From: Paramicrobacterium humi
GTDB taxonomy: Bacteria > Actinomycetota > Actinomycetes > Actinomycetales > Microbacteriaceae
DNA: 64,000 nucleotides
NCBI RefSeq assembly: GCF_900105715.1
Contig: NZ_FNRY01000001.1
Coordinates: 1,798,001-1,862,000 of the forward strand
Reading direction: 5' to 3'
The position numbers and the translations under genes were made by a program. The notes under the pieces were generated by a model that saw only the letters and a list, made by a program, of their open reading frames with translations, did not search any database and was not told the DNA's origin. Shown here piece after piece: positions 25,684 through 35,008 of the stretch. The first letter of the stretch is position 1, and each line of letters starts with the position of its first letter.

Positions 25684-26052
25684 CTACGACGAGGGGCCCG
25701 AATCGGGGCGATCCGGGTCGCGCGGGTCCTCACCCGGCGGTGGCGGCTCGATGTCGTCGAGCGGCAGCCGGTCGATCGTTCCACCCGCGCCCGGCAGCCG
25801 CGAGATGTCGGTGTCACCCGTCGGCGACGTGTCCGCATCGCGGCGAAGCCGGCGCGACGTCGCCAGGAGCACGATGCCCCACACGATAGCGATGAGCGAG
25901 AGCAGCCACAGGACGATTGAGAGACCGACGCCGATGTTGTCGACGGCGAACTGCGCGGTCGTCGACGCGGCGACGAGAACGCCAACGACGAGAAGGACGA
26001 GACCGATGCTCGCGGTCCTCGTCGCCCGGCTGCCCTTCGGTGTGCGCGCCAT
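25684..26052 (-). CDS. Small two-helix membrane protein, function unknown
   Basis: 122 residues. Two membrane helices (about 14-32 and 42-64) with a short Arg-rich cytoplasmic end (SRRLRRDADTS) and a Pro/Asp-rich acidic tail (EPPPPGEDPRDPDRPDSG). I do not recognise a family. The positive-inside rule puts both ends in the cytoplasm. A TAGCCT box six bases upstream of the ATG marks a leaderless start. It precedes the DUF3817 gene in the same direction and is divergent from the ABC export operon. Confidence 0.75.
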   Translation of the reverse strand: MARTPKGSRATRTASIGLVLLVVGVLVAASTTAQFAVDNIGVGLSIVLWLLSLIAIVWGIVLLATSRRLRRDADTSPTGDTDISRLPGAGGTIDRLPLDDIEPPPPGEDPRDPDRPDSGPSS

Positions 26053-26058
26053 GGGGCG

Positions 26059-26064
26059 AGGCTA
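26059..26064 (-). promoter_or_regulatory. Predicted -10 box (TAGCCT), leaderless small membrane protein gene
   Basis: Minus-strand TAGCCT followed by six bases and the ATG at 26052. Confidence 0.55.
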
Positions 26065-26172
26065 GCAGAACGGCTCCGGCGGCGACAGGGCCATGGTGGG
26101 CGGGATGCCGCCGGTGCCGTAAGGTGGAGCGGCGGTGCGATTCGATGACGCGCGCCGGAGGAGGCCACGAGG

Positions 26173-29133
26173 GTGATCGCTTTGCCGCTGCGGCGCCGAC
26201 GCGGTCCCATTCTCACCCTCGCTCTTGTCGCCCTCGTCGTGTCGGCAGCGCTCACCGGGCTCGCCGGCATCCTCAGCGTCACGACGACGCAGCAGCTTCG
26301 CGAGGTTCTCGCCCACAGTGAGCCCGACGCCGGCACGATGCTCGTCAAGACCCGCGTCACGGACGACCCGGGCGCGCAGCGCCTGGCCGCCGCGGAGCAC
26401 TTCCGCCGGCTGCCCGTCGGGATCACCGTCACCGAGACCGTGCGCAGCCCGCCGCTGCCGACCGCGGAGAGCGTCGTCGATTCGGTGATCGTTGGCCCCG
26501 ATGACGGTCAGCTCCGCATCGTCGACGGCACAAAGCCCGATGCGGCATCCTCGGTCGCGCAGGGGATCCTTCGCGCCGACGCCGCGGAGCGACTGGGCCT
26601 CGGCGCGGGCGACGCACTCACGATCGCAGGCGTTGCCGTCATGCTCACCGGAACGTGGGAGCCCGCCGACCCGAACGCTCCCGAGTGGTTCGGCGATCCC
26701 AGTGGTGCGGCCGGAGACGTCGTCGGACCGCTGCTCGTCGACCCCGCCCAACTCGCGGACTTCGGGGTCGCTCCGTTCGCCCAGTGGGTGCTGACTCCCG
26801 ACCGCGGCACCATCACGCCCTCCGCTCTGGGCGTGCTCGCACACGACCTCGCCGTTCTTCCCGACGCCCTCGAGCATGACCCGGCCGTGAGCGAGCGCGG
26901 TATCGTCACGACGGGTCACCTTCCGGATACTCTCGCCGACCTGGCGGAGACCGTCGCGAGCGTCGAGACGCTGTTCCCCGTCGCCGTCCTGCTGATCGTC
27001 ATCGCAAGCCTCATCGTGCTCTCGCAATTCACGCGACTGGTCGCGAGCCTGCGCGCCGCCGAGTTCACACTGCTTCGCGCTCGCGGCGCGAGCCTCCCTC
27101 AGCTCGTCGGCTCCGCGCTCGCCGAAGCGGGAGCCGTCAATGTCGTCGCCGCGGCGATCGGCGCGGGAATCGGCGCTCTCGTCGTCCCCGGCGTCGCTGC
27201 GTGGATTCCCCTCCTCGTCACCGTCGCGGTCACGGTCCTCAGCGGAATCCTCCACGCCGCCGCGACGTTCGCGGTCGCGCGCCGGGCGCTCGGGCGCACC
27301 ACCGCCGAGGGAACGGGACGCCGCAGCCGCTCCATTCTCGCCACGGGCGCCGTCGTCGTCCTCGTCGCCTTCGCCGCCGTCTCGGTGTACCGGCTGCGCT
27401 CCGAGGCGGCGCCCGGTCCCTTCTCCGCGCTCGCGCCCACTCTCACCGTGCTCCTGCTGTGCGTGCTCGCCCTCGCGGTCATCGGTCCGATCGTCGGCGC
27501 CGCAGAGCGGCTCAGCTCACGGCGGCTCCGGGGTGCGCTGCTGCCCTTCGCGCTGCGGCACGTGTCGCGCGGCATGCCGCTGTACGCGTCCGTCGTCGTC
27601 ACCCTGCTGCTCGCCGGCTCGCTTGCGGCCCTCGCATCCGCCTACTCGGGCACGACCGCGGAGCGCCGCGACGTGGCATCCGCCGCCGCCGTCGGCACCG
27701 ACGTGCGCGTGCACACGCCGTTCGCCGGCCAGGTCTCCGCACGCGATGCGAAACCGGCCGCTCCCGCCGATGTCCGCGCGGCCGCCTCCGTTCTGAGCGA
27801 GCCGCTCGTGATCGGCGAATCCACCGTGCCGATGATCGCGATCGGCTCCGCCCTGCTTCCCGACGTGATGTCGCCCGTCGGCGGGGCTGCCGATCGTTCC
27901 GGCATCGCCAGCGCTCTCGGCTCACCCGACGACGGCATCCCGCTGCCCGGCGGAGCCCTCATCCTCGACGTGCGCATCACGGCCGCGCACGCCGCCGACG
28001 TCACGGTGCGCGCGTGGACCCGTGGCGCCGACGGCGCCTTCCAGGTGACGGGTGCCGCAGTCGCTCCGACCCGCGCCGGGAAGTCGCAGACCGCCACTCT
28101 CGAACTCGGGGACGCCGGAGGCGCTCTCGTCGGCGTCGACGTCATCATCGTGAACCCGGGAGCGGAGCCGCTGTCGGTGAGCGCGACCGTCGAGGCGGTG
28201 CGATCCGGCGGCCAGTCGCTGCAGCTTCCCGCCGCATGGCAGTCGTTCGTGTTCGGCGACGCGGACATCGGCAACCCGCCCGCGGGCGACGCGCCGGGCT
28301 TCGCCGCGGCCATCGCGCCGACTCTGCTCGGCGCGACGATGCGGCTCACGCCGCTGCATGCCGACGCCCGGCCGGTGCCTGCCGTTCTTGACGCGGGCAC
28401 CGCCCGCCGGCTCGGCGTCGCAACGGGCGACGCGCTCGTCGCCCGCATCGAAGGCAGCGGCCGCACGGTGACCCTCGCCGTCGCGGGAACGACGCCCGTC
28501 GTGCCGGGAGCGCCCGACGGCGGCCTCATCGTGGACCTCGCCCAGCTGAACGAGCGCTTCTTCACCACCTCGGACGCGCTCCCGCGGCCGAACGAGCGAT
28601 GGCTCGCGAGCCCACGACCCGACTCCACGGCGCGTGCGCTCACGGCGGCGTCCGCCGGAAGCGACTCGGTGCGCGCCCGCACGAGCGCCGACGCGTCCGC
28701 GATCGCGCTTCCCGCGTCGCTCGCGCTGTGGGGCGGCGCGATCGGGGCTGCGGCGCTCGCCGTCCTCGCCGTCGTCGCCGCAAGCCTCTCGATCTCCCGA
28801 GCGCGGCGCAGCGAACCGCTCATCCTTCGTGGCCTCGGTCTGCCGCGTCCCGCGCTCCGCGGCATCCGCTCGCTCGAGCTGCTCGTCGTCATCGCCGTGG
28901 CGCTCGTTCTCGGCGTCGGCTGCGGCGTGGCCGTGTCGCTGCTCACGATCGACGTGCTCGCCGCCGGTGTGGTCCCCGGCGTGCCCGCTGCCGTCGGTCT
29001 CGGCGTCGGCTTCTCGGTGCTCCCGCTCGCGGGGCTGCTCGCGGCGACCGCCGCTGTCGCGCTCGTCTGCTCCCTGCTCGTCGCCGGAACCGGCACCCGG
29101 CGGGCGGCCGGACCGAGGGACACCCGCTCATGA
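26173..29133 (+). CDS. Large FtsX-like ABC transporter permease
   Basis: 986 residues, GTG start with GAGG upstream; a TAAGGT box near 26118 may be the operon promoter. One N-terminal membrane helix, a soluble domain, four to six helices between about 270 and 500, a second large extracytoplasmic domain (about 500-850), and three C-terminal helices. The FtsX pattern LRAAEFTLLRARGASLPQLV follows the first helix of the core. It is the first gene of a permease-permease-ATPase-ATPase operon, each overlapping or nearly touching the next. Likely exports a lipid, lipoprotein or peptide; the cargo is unknown. Confidence 0.88.
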   Translation: MIALPLRRRRGPILTLALVALVVSAALTGLAGILSVTTTQQLREVLAHSEPDAGTMLVKTRVTDDPGAQRLAAAEHFRRLPVGITVTETVRSPPLPTAESVVDSVIVGPDDGQLRIVDGTKPDAASSVAQGILRADAAERLGLGAGDALTIAGVAVMLTGTWEPADPNAPEWFGDPSGAAGDVVGPLLVDPAQLADFGVAPFAQWVLTPDRGTITPSALGVLAHDLAVLPDALEHDPAVSERGIVTTGHLPDTLADLAETVASVETLFPVAVLLIVIASLIVLSQFTRLVASLRAAEFTLLRARGASLPQLVGSALAEAGAVNVVAAAIGAGIGALVVPGVAAWIPLLVTVAVTVLSGILHAAATFAVARRALGRTTAEGTGRRSRSILATGAVVVLVAFAAVSVYRLRSEAAPGPFSALAPTLTVLLLCVLALAVIGPIVGAAERLSSRRLRGALLPFALRHVSRGMPLYASVVVTLLLAGSLAALASAYSGTTAERRDVASAAAVGTDVRVHTPFAGQVSARDAKPAAPADVRAAASVLSEPLVIGESTVPMIAIGSALLPDVMSPVGGAADRSGIASALGSPDDGIPLPGGALILDVRITAAHAADVTVRAWTRGADGAFQVTGAAVAPTRAGKSQTATLELGDAGGALVGVDVIIVNPGAEPLSVSATVEAVRSGGQSLQLPAAWQSFVFGDADIGNPPAGDAPGFAAAIAPTLLGATMRLTPLHADARPVPAVLDAGTARRLGVATGDALVARIEGSGRTVTLAVAGTTPVVPGAPDGGLIVDLAQLNERFFTTSDALPRPNERWLASPRPDSTARALTAASAGSDSVRARTSADASAIALPASLALWGGAIGAAALAVLAVVAASLSISRARRSEPLILRGLGLPRPALRGIRSLELLVVIAVALVLGVGCGVAVSLLTIDVLAAGVVPGVPAAVGLGVGFSVLPLAGLLAATAAVALVCSLLVAGTGTRRAAGPRDTRS

Positions 29134-31166
29134 CGTCACTTAGCACGTGGGCCGTTCTGCGCCGCCACCTCTCCGCCCTCGCAGGCCCCATGGCGCTGCT
29201 CGCGCTCGTCGTCGCGCTCGTCTCGGCCACGGCCGTGGCAAGCCCCCGAGCGATCGAGGCCACGGCCTCCGCCGACATCGCCGCGCAGCTCTCGTCGCTC
29301 TCGCCCGCGAAACGCAGCCTGCGCGCCGAGGCCGGCGGGACGATCGCCCTCGGAACGACCGCGGACCCGCTGTCGGGACTCCGCAAGGATCTCGACCACT
29401 TCCGCTCGGCGATGTCGGAGCCGTTCCGCGCTGCCGCAGGGAGCGCCCGGTTCGTGCTCACGACCCCGGAAGCGCGCGTGTACGCGACGCAGGACGACCC
29501 GCCGACGACTCCCGTTCGAAAGCTCCAGTTGACCGCCGTGAGCGATCGCTCCGTCTTCTCCCTCACGGAGGGCTCCTGGCCGGGCCCGGTCTCCCGGGAC
29601 GCGGACGGGGTCATCCACTTCGACATGGTTCTGAGCGAGGAGGCGGCCAAGCAGCTGGGCTGGACGCTCGGCGACACGCGGCTCAGCTACGCCGGCTGGG
29701 CGACCCTCACCGGCATCGTCACGGCGAAGAACCCGAAGGATCCCATCTGGAGCATCGCCCCGAACCTGCTCTCCCCGGTCATCTTCGACGACGGCAACAA
29801 GTCGCGCCGGGTCACCGGGCTCGCACTCGTGGACCCGGCCTTGTTCATGAATCGCAGCGACGTGGACACCCTCGCCTGGTACCCGGTCGATCCGGGGGCG
29901 ATCGACGCGCAGCATCAGGCGGACGCGCTCGCGTCGCTGCGGGCGTTCTCTGCCGCGCCGCACGTGCTCACCGTCCCGAACGGGGGAGTTCCGACGACGC
30001 TCCCGTTCCGCAGCGGAGCGGAAGCCGTGCTCGAGCAGGGACTCGCCCGCCAGGCCGCCGCGACGACGATGATCGGCCAGACCGCGGCAGGTCCCGTCGG
30101 CGTCGCCGTGGTCGTGCTCGCTCTCGGCATCGCGCTGCTCGTCGCCCGCCAGCGTCGCAGCGTCGCCACCGCGCGAGCGCGCGGCGCCTCACCGCTCCTG
30201 CTTCGCGGCGTCTTCGCACTCGAGGGGCTCGCAATCGGGGCGCCGGCAGCACTCGTCGGCGCCGCCGTCGCCCTTCTCGTGCCCGGCTCCGGGGTGCCCC
30301 TCGCCGTCCCGGTGTTCCTCGCGATCCTTCCCGCCGCCGTGCTCGCCGCGGTGCTCCCGAGAGATCAGCCGGGGGCTCGCGGCGGCGCGGCCCGCTGGAT
30401 CGCCGAAGCGTGTGTCGTCATCGTCACTGTCGCGGCGGTGCTCGCCTCTCGATCGGGTGCGGCCGACGCACTCACCGCACTCGCGCCGCTGGGCGTCGCG
30501 GCGACAGTCGGCATCATCGTCGTGCGGGCGACGACGGGCATACTGGGCGGGCTCGCACGCCGAGCGGCCACGCGCTCCGGTCTGGCCGCATTCGCGGGGG
30601 CGGCGCGCGCCGCCCGTCTCGGCATCGACGGCCCCGCGACGATCCTCGCCGTCACGATCGGCTGCGGCATCGCGGTGTTCGCTGCTTCACTCCGTGCGAG
30701 CCTGACGGCAGCCGTGGATGACACGGCCGACTCGCTCATCGTCGCCGGCTTCACGGCCGTGGTCGCGGCATCCGTCATCGTCTCCGTCGCGGTTGCGGGA
30801 GTCGCCGTCCTTCTCGCGCTCACGGTGACCCGCGCCGAGCGCCGCCGCTTCGCCGTGACGATACGGATGCTCGGCGTCAGCCGCCTCGACAGCACGGCGA
30901 TGACCTGGTGGCAGATCGTGCCCGTCGTTCTTGCGGGCGTCGTCGGCGGGCTCGCCGTGGGGCTCGCGCTTCCCCGTGCCGCGCGGCCGCTCGATCTCTC
31001 GGCGTTCACGGGCGAGGCCGGAGCCTCACCGCTCGTCGTGGACGCCGCAGCGACCGCTCTCATCGCGGCGGCGTTCGCCGTCATCGTCACCGTCGTACAG
31101 CTCATCATGCGCAAAGCCGCGGCCAAGGCGGATGCCGCCGTCGTGGTTCGCGCCGAGGAGGAATGA
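29130..31166 (+). CDS. Second FtsX-like ABC transporter permease
   Basis: 678 residues from the ATG that overlaps the previous stop (ATGA). N-terminal helix (about residues 15-40), an extracytoplasmic domain to about 300, then two sets of membrane helices with the FtsX coupling pattern RQRRSVATARARGASPLLLRGVF at about 335-360 and RAERRRFAVTIRMLGVSRLDS near 570. Shares general layout with the preceding permease but is shorter. The two probably form a heterodimeric membrane part served by the two ATPases downstream. Confidence 0.88.
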   Translation: MTSLSTWAVLRRHLSALAGPMALLALVVALVSATAVASPRAIEATASADIAAQLSSLSPAKRSLRAEAGGTIALGTTADPLSGLRKDLDHFRSAMSEPFRAAAGSARFVLTTPEARVYATQDDPPTTPVRKLQLTAVSDRSVFSLTEGSWPGPVSRDADGVIHFDMVLSEEAAKQLGWTLGDTRLSYAGWATLTGIVTAKNPKDPIWSIAPNLLSPVIFDDGNKSRRVTGLALVDPALFMNRSDVDTLAWYPVDPGAIDAQHQADALASLRAFSAAPHVLTVPNGGVPTTLPFRSGAEAVLEQGLARQAAATTMIGQTAAGPVGVAVVVLALGIALLVARQRRSVATARARGASPLLLRGVFALEGLAIGAPAALVGAAVALLVPGSGVPLAVPVFLAILPAAVLAAVLPRDQPGARGGAARWIAEACVVIVTVAAVLASRSGAADALTALAPLGVAATVGIIVVRATTGILGGLARRAATRSGLAAFAGAARAARLGIDGPATILAVTIGCGIAVFAASLRASLTAAVDDTADSLIVAGFTAVVAASVIVSVAVAGVAVLLALTVTRAERRRFAVTIRMLGVSRLDSTAMTWWQIVPVVLAGVVGGLAVGLALPRAARPLDLSAFTGEAGASPLVVDAAATALIAAAFAVIVTVVQLIMRKAAAKADAAVVVRAEEE

Positions 31167-31167
31167 C

Positions 31168-32040
31168 ATGGAACCCGCAGACCTCGCCATCGAATGCCGC
31201 GACCTCGTGCGCATCTACGCGACGAAGGACCTCGAGGTGCAGGCGCTGCAGGGGCTCAACCTGCGCGTCGCTCGCGGCGAGCTCACGGCTCTCGTCGGCG
31301 CTTCCGGGTCCGGCAAGTCGACGCTGCTGTCGATCCTCGCCGGCCTCGACCGGCCGACGGCGGGCACGGCGACCGTCGGCGGCGTTCTCGTGAACGGGCT
31401 CACCGGACGCGACCGGGTGCGCTTCTTCCGCCACACGGTCGGCTTCGTCTGGCAGCAGACGAGCCGCAACCTGCTGCCCTACCTCACCGCCGCGCAGAAC
31501 GTCGCACTGCCGCTCGCGTTCGCCCGCAGCCGCGCGCGGCGTCAACGCGTCGACGAGCTCCTCGAGCTCATGAGCGTCGGCGACTGCCGCGGCCTGATGC
31601 CTCGCGACATGTCGGGCGGGCAGCAGCAGCGGGTCGCTGTCGCCGTCGCGCTCGCGAACGAGCCCGACGTGCTGCTCGCCGACGAGCCGACCGGTGAGCT
31701 CGACGACGACACGACCGAGGACGTGCTCGAATCGATCCGCGACGTCAACCGGGAGCTCGGCGTGACCACGCTCATCGTGACGCACGACCCGCTCGTGTCC
31801 GAGCACGTGCGCCGCAGCGTGCAGATCCGCGACGGCCGCACCTCCAGTGAAGTGCACACGCGCACGCACGTCGCGGCGGACGGCACGGAGCAGGCGGTGA
31901 GCGAGCGCTTCGCGGTCATCGACACGGCCGGTCGCCTGCAGCTGCCCGCCGAGTTCGTGGATACCCTGTCGCTGCAGGATCGCGTGCGTCTCGGCCTGGA
32001 GGAAGACCATGTCACCGTCAGCAGAGGAGATGAGCGATGA
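31168..32040 (+). CDS. ABC transporter ATP-binding protein with AbrB-like C-terminal extension
   Basis: 290 residues. Walker [10 protein letters not shown], signature MSGGQQQRVAVAVAL, Walker B VLLADEPTGELD and switch VTHDP are intact. After the ATPase core (to about residue 225) comes a 60-residue extension with the pattern FAVIDTAGRLQLPAEFV, DRVRLGLEEDHVTV, which resembles a SpoVT/AbrB swapped-hairpin half. Its job is unknown; it could be a regulatory dimerisation module. The start ATG lies just after the permease stop (GAGGAGG upstream), and the end overlaps the next gene by 4 bases. Confidence 0.92.
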   Translation: MEPADLAIECRDLVRIYATKDLEVQALQGLNLRVARGELTALVGASGSGKSTLLSILAGLDRPTAGTATVGGVLVNGLTGRDRVRFFRHTVGFVWQQTSRNLLPYLTAAQNVALPLAFARSRARRQRVDELLELMSVGDCRGLMPRDMSGGQQQRVAVAVALANEPDVLLADEPTGELDDDTTEDVLESIRDVNRELGVTTLIVTHDPLVSEHVRRSVQIRDGRTSSEVHTRTHVAADGTEQAVSERFAVIDTAGRLQLPAEFVDTLSLQDRVRLGLEEDHVTVSRGDER

Positions 32041-32735
32041 CGACGCTGCTCGAGGCGCGAGGACTCGCGAAGACCTTCCGCCGCGGCGGAGAGACCGTGC
32101 ACGCATGCCGCGACGTCGACCTCGACGCGCGGGAGGGGGAGCTTCTCGTCGTCCGCGGCGCGTCGGGCTCGGGAAAGTCGACGCTGCTCGGGCTGCTCGC
32201 GGGACTCGACGAACCCGACGCGGGCGCCGTGCGCATCGACGGCCGCGACCTCGCCGCGCTCGACGAGCGCGAGCGCGCCCTGCTGCACCGCGACGACATC
32301 GGCTACGTCTACCAGTCCTTCGGGCTGGTTCCCGTGCTCTCGGCGGCCGAGAACGTCGAGCTGCCGCTGCGCGCCCGCCGCGTCGAGCCGGCCGAACGAG
32401 ACGCGCGCGTCGCCGAGCTGCTTGAGCTCGTCGGCATGGGCTCGTTCGGCGGACACCGTCCCGAGGAGCTGTCGGGCGGTCAGCAGCAGCGCATCGGCAT
32501 CGCCCGGGCGATCGCGAACCGGCCGCGACTGCTCATCGCCGACGAACCGACGGGGCAATTGGATGCCGCGACCGCGGCAGCCGTCCTCGACCTGTTCGCG
32601 CGGCTCGCGCACGACGACGGCACGGCGGTGATCGTGGCGACGCATGATCCGCTGCTCATGGCCCGCGCCGACCGCGTGCGCGTCATGCACGACGGCGCGC
32701 TCGGCGACGAGGTGCTGCGGACTCAGACCGCCTGA
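32037..32735 (+). CDS. ABC transporter ATP-binding protein (second ATPase of the operon)
   Basis: 232 residues, a minimal MacB/LolD-type ATPase without extension. Walker [10 protein letters not shown], signature [15 protein letters not shown], Walker [13 protein letters not shown], switch ATHDP. It overlaps the preceding ATPase gene as ATGA and completes a four-gene export system. Its last 13 bases overlap the end of the convergent purQ gene, so rightward transcription of this operon may run into purQ-purS. Confidence 0.93.
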   Translation: MTTLLEARGLAKTFRRGGETVHACRDVDLDAREGELLVVRGASGSGKSTLLGLLAGLDEPDAGAVRIDGRDLAALDERERALLHRDDIGYVYQSFGLVPVLSAAENVELPLRARRVEPAERDARVAELLELVGMGSFGGHRPEELSGGQQQRIGIARAIANRPRLLIADEPTGQLDAATAAAVLDLFARLAHDDGTAVIVATHDPLLMARADRVRVMHDGALGDEVLRTQTA

Positions 32736-33418
32736 AGGGCCTGAATCGCCGAGGTGAAGAAGCGCAGCCCGTCGACGCCGCTGCGCATGGCGGCATCCGT
32801 GTCGGGACCGAATCCGGGCTCGATCGCGTGCTCGGGGTGCGGCATGAGTCCTACGACGTTGCCGCGCTCGTTCGTGACGCCGGCGATGTCGCGGAGCGAT
32901 CCGTTCGGGTTGACGTCGAGGTAGCGGAACACCACGCGGCCCTCGCCCTCGAGCCGATCGAGCTCGTCTTCGGAGGCGATGAATCCGCCCTCGCCGTTCT
33001 TGAGCGGGATGACGATCTCGTCGGCGAAGTCGAACTCACCCGTCCACGCGGTCGCGGCGTTCTCGACGCGCAGCCGCTGGTCGCGACGCACGAACGTGCC
33101 ATGGTCGTTGCGGATGAGCCCGCCGGGCAGCAAGTGCGCCTCGGTGAGCATCTGGAAGCCGTTGCAGATGCCGAGAACCGGCATCCCCTTGTTCGCCGCG
33201 TCGATGACCTCGGCCATGATGGGCGAGACAGAGGCGATCGCGCCCGCGCGCAAGTAGTCGCCGTAGCTGAAGCCGCCGGGCAGCACGATCGCGTCGACGC
33301 TCTTGAGATCGTGCTCGCCGTGCCACAGGGCCACGGGCTCGGCGTCTGCGAAGCGGATGGCGCGCTGCGCGTCACGCTCGTCGAGCGAGCCGGGGAAGGT
33401 GATGACGCCGATTCTCAT
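32723..33418 (-). CDS. purQ: Phosphoribosylformylglycinamidine synthase, glutaminase subunit
   Basis: 231 residues. Class I glutamine amidotransferase that supplies ammonia to PurL. The nucleophile Cys sits in [11 protein letters not shown], the His in [30 protein letters not shown] and [16 protein letters not shown] are typical PurQ segments. The start overlaps the purS stop as ATGA. The two genes are separated from purL by the ABC operon and other genes. Convergent with the second ATPase, overlapping by 13 bases. Confidence 0.97.
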   Translation of the reverse strand: MRIGVITFPGSLDERDAQRAIRFADAEPVALWHGEHDLKSVDAIVLPGGFSYGDYLRAGAIASVSPIMAEVIDAANKGMPVLGICNGFQMLTEAHLLPGGLIRNDHGTFVRRDQRLRVENAATAWTGEFDFADEIVIPLKNGEGGFIASEDELDRLEGEGRVVFRYLDVNPNGSLRDIAGVTNERGNVVGLMPHPEHAIEPGFGPDTDAAMRSGVDGLRFFTSAIQALQAV

Positions 33419-33666
33419 CGTGCGTCGGCCTCTCGCACCGAGACGACGTCTTCGATGACGGAGTTCGAGAGGATCTCGCCCGCGATCGTCGCGACCTCCG
33501 CGATGACGGCGTCGTTCACTTCGTCGACCGTGATCTCGAAGCGCTTGCCGACGCGCACGCCCGTGACGTTCGCGTGGCCGAGGCGGGAGAGCGCGCCGTG
33601 AACGGCTTTGCCCTGCGGGTCGAGCAATTCGGCCTTCGGCATGACTTCAACGACGAGTGTGGGCAC
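33415..33666 (-). CDS. purS: Phosphoribosylformylglycinamidine synthase, PurS subunit
   Basis: 83 residues, the family size. PurS bridges PurL and PurQ for ammonia transfer. [22 protein letters not shown] and [16 protein letters not shown] are the classic PurS strands. The GTG start at 33666 has GGAG eight bases upstream; a longer frame upstream is not conserved. TAGACT at 33712-33707 (minus strand) is a plausible -10 for the purS-purQ unit. Confidence 0.95.
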   Translation of the reverse strand: MPTLVVEVMPKAELLDPQGKAVHGALSRLGHANVTGVRVGKRFEITVDEVNDAVIAEVATIAGEILSNSVIEDVVSVREADAR

Positions 33667-33706
33667 CGGGGGACTCCAAAACGAAACGCGCGACAAGGAT
33701 GCTGCC

Positions 33707-33712
33707 AGTCTA
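33707..33712 (-). promoter_or_regulatory. Predicted -10 box (TAGACT) for purS-purQ
   Basis: Minus-strand TAGACT about 40 bases before the purS GTG, with a ribosome binding site in between. No convincing -35 at 17 bases. Confidence 0.4.
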
Positions 33713-33796
33713 CTGTGCCCGCGGCGGCCAACTTTCGACGGATACCGCTGCCCGGAACCGGCGCATAGGCTCCCAGAGAGAGACCAGGAGGTATCG

Positions 33797-35008
33797 GTGA
33801 GGCATTCCGCGTTGACGCCCGTGTTCACGGCTCTGCGCTGGGCGCTGCACGTGCTGCTCATCGTGCTCATCGTGTTCGCGATGGTGCACGCCGTCGTCAT
33901 CGCGTCGCCGCACGCGATCGCGGTGCATGTGCTCGGCACGGCGATGCTCGTCGTCTACCTCGGCGGAGCGGCCGTCACCCACGTGCGCGGCTTCACGGGG
34001 CGCCGCGTGAACATCGTGTCGTTCGCCTGGGTCGGCGTCCTCACCGCCCTGTGGATCGCCATGATGATGGTCACGGTGGATGCCGCGTACATCGTGTTCC
34101 CGCTCTTCTTCCTCTTCCTGCACCTGCTGCCGGCGACAATGGGCGTCGTCGCGATCGTGGTCTCGACGACGCTCACGATCGCCATGCTCGGCTTCCACTC
34201 GGGACAGAGCGTCGGCGGCGTCGTGGGACCCGTCATCGGGGCGGCGGTGGCCCTCGCGATCTCGGCGGGCTACGGAGCGCTGCACCGCGAGGCGACCGAG
34301 CGCGAGAAGCTCATCGCCGAGCTGCAGGCCACTCGCGGCGAGCTCGCCGTCGCGGAGCGCGAGGCCGGCGTTCTAGCCGAGCGCGACCGGCTCGCTCGCG
34401 AGATCCACGACACCGTCGCGCAGGGCCTGTCGAGCATCCAGCTGCTGCTGCACGCGGCAGAGCGGGTGGATGCCGCCCGGCCGGGTCTCGAGCAGATCCA
34501 GCTCGCGCGGCAGACCGCCGCCGACGCACTCGTCGACACGCGGCGCATCATCCGGGAGCTCACACCGCCCGCTCTCGACGAGCAGACGCTGCACGGAGCG
34601 CTGCGGCGACTGGCGGCATCCGCCGAACACACGATGCGCGCGGGCGGGCGCGCGACCGAAGTGCGCTTCCACCCGGTCGGCGACGTCCGTCAGCTGCCCA
34701 TGGCCGTCGAGACGACCCTGCTGCGCGTGGCGCAGAGCGCGCTCGCCAACGTGCAGCAGCACGCCGACGCCGCGGTCGTCGACCTCACCCTCACGATCGA
34801 CGACGACGCCGTGACGCTTGACGTCGTCGACGACGGAACCGGCTTCGATCCCGCGGGAGCGTTCGCGCGCCGCGGCCCCTCGTTCGGGCTCACGGCCATC
34901 CGGCGCCGCGTCACGGAGCTCGGTGGCTCCCTCATCGTCGAGTCCGCTCCCGGCGAGGGCACCGCGCTCGCCGCCACCATCCCCGCTCCCGAGGAGGACG
35001 ACGCGTGA
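33797..35008 (+). CDS. NarL-type sensor histidine kinase
   Basis: 403 residues from a GTG with AGGAGG six bases upstream. Five to six membrane helices fill residues 8-165 with short loops, so sensing is probably within the membrane. A short coiled coil leads to the HisKA_3 box LAREIHDTVAQGLSSIQLLL, with the phosphorylated His at 204, then an HATPase_c domain: LANVQQHADAA (N box), DVVDDGTGFDP (G1) and SFGLTAIRRRV (G2). It overlaps the response regulator gene by 4 bases and is its partner. The signal is unknown, and no target operon adjoins in the same direction. Confidence 0.93.
   Translation: MRHSALTPVFTALRWALHVLLIVLIVFAMVHAVVIASPHAIAVHVLGTAMLVVYLGGAAVTHVRGFTGRRVNIVSFAWVGVLTALWIAMMMVTVDAAYIVFPLFFLFLHLLPATMGVVAIVVSTTLTIAMLGFHSGQSVGGVVGPVIGAAVALAISAGYGALHREATEREKLIAELQATRGELAVAEREAGVLAERDRLAREIHDTVAQGLSSIQLLLHAAERVDAARPGLEQIQLARQTAADALVDTRRIIRELTPPALDEQTLHGALRRLAASAEHTMRAGGRATEVRFHPVGDVRQLPMAVETTLLRVAQSALANVQQHADAAVVDLTLTIDDDAVTLDVVDDGTGFDPAGAFARRGPSFGLTAIRRRVTELGGSLIVESAPGEGTALAATIPAPEEDDA

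Noticed and set aside
26173-32735. Classification as a MacAB-TolC type macrolide exporter
   Set aside because: No periplasmic adaptor gene, two separate ATPases and two unequal permeases; the cargo cannot be claimed.
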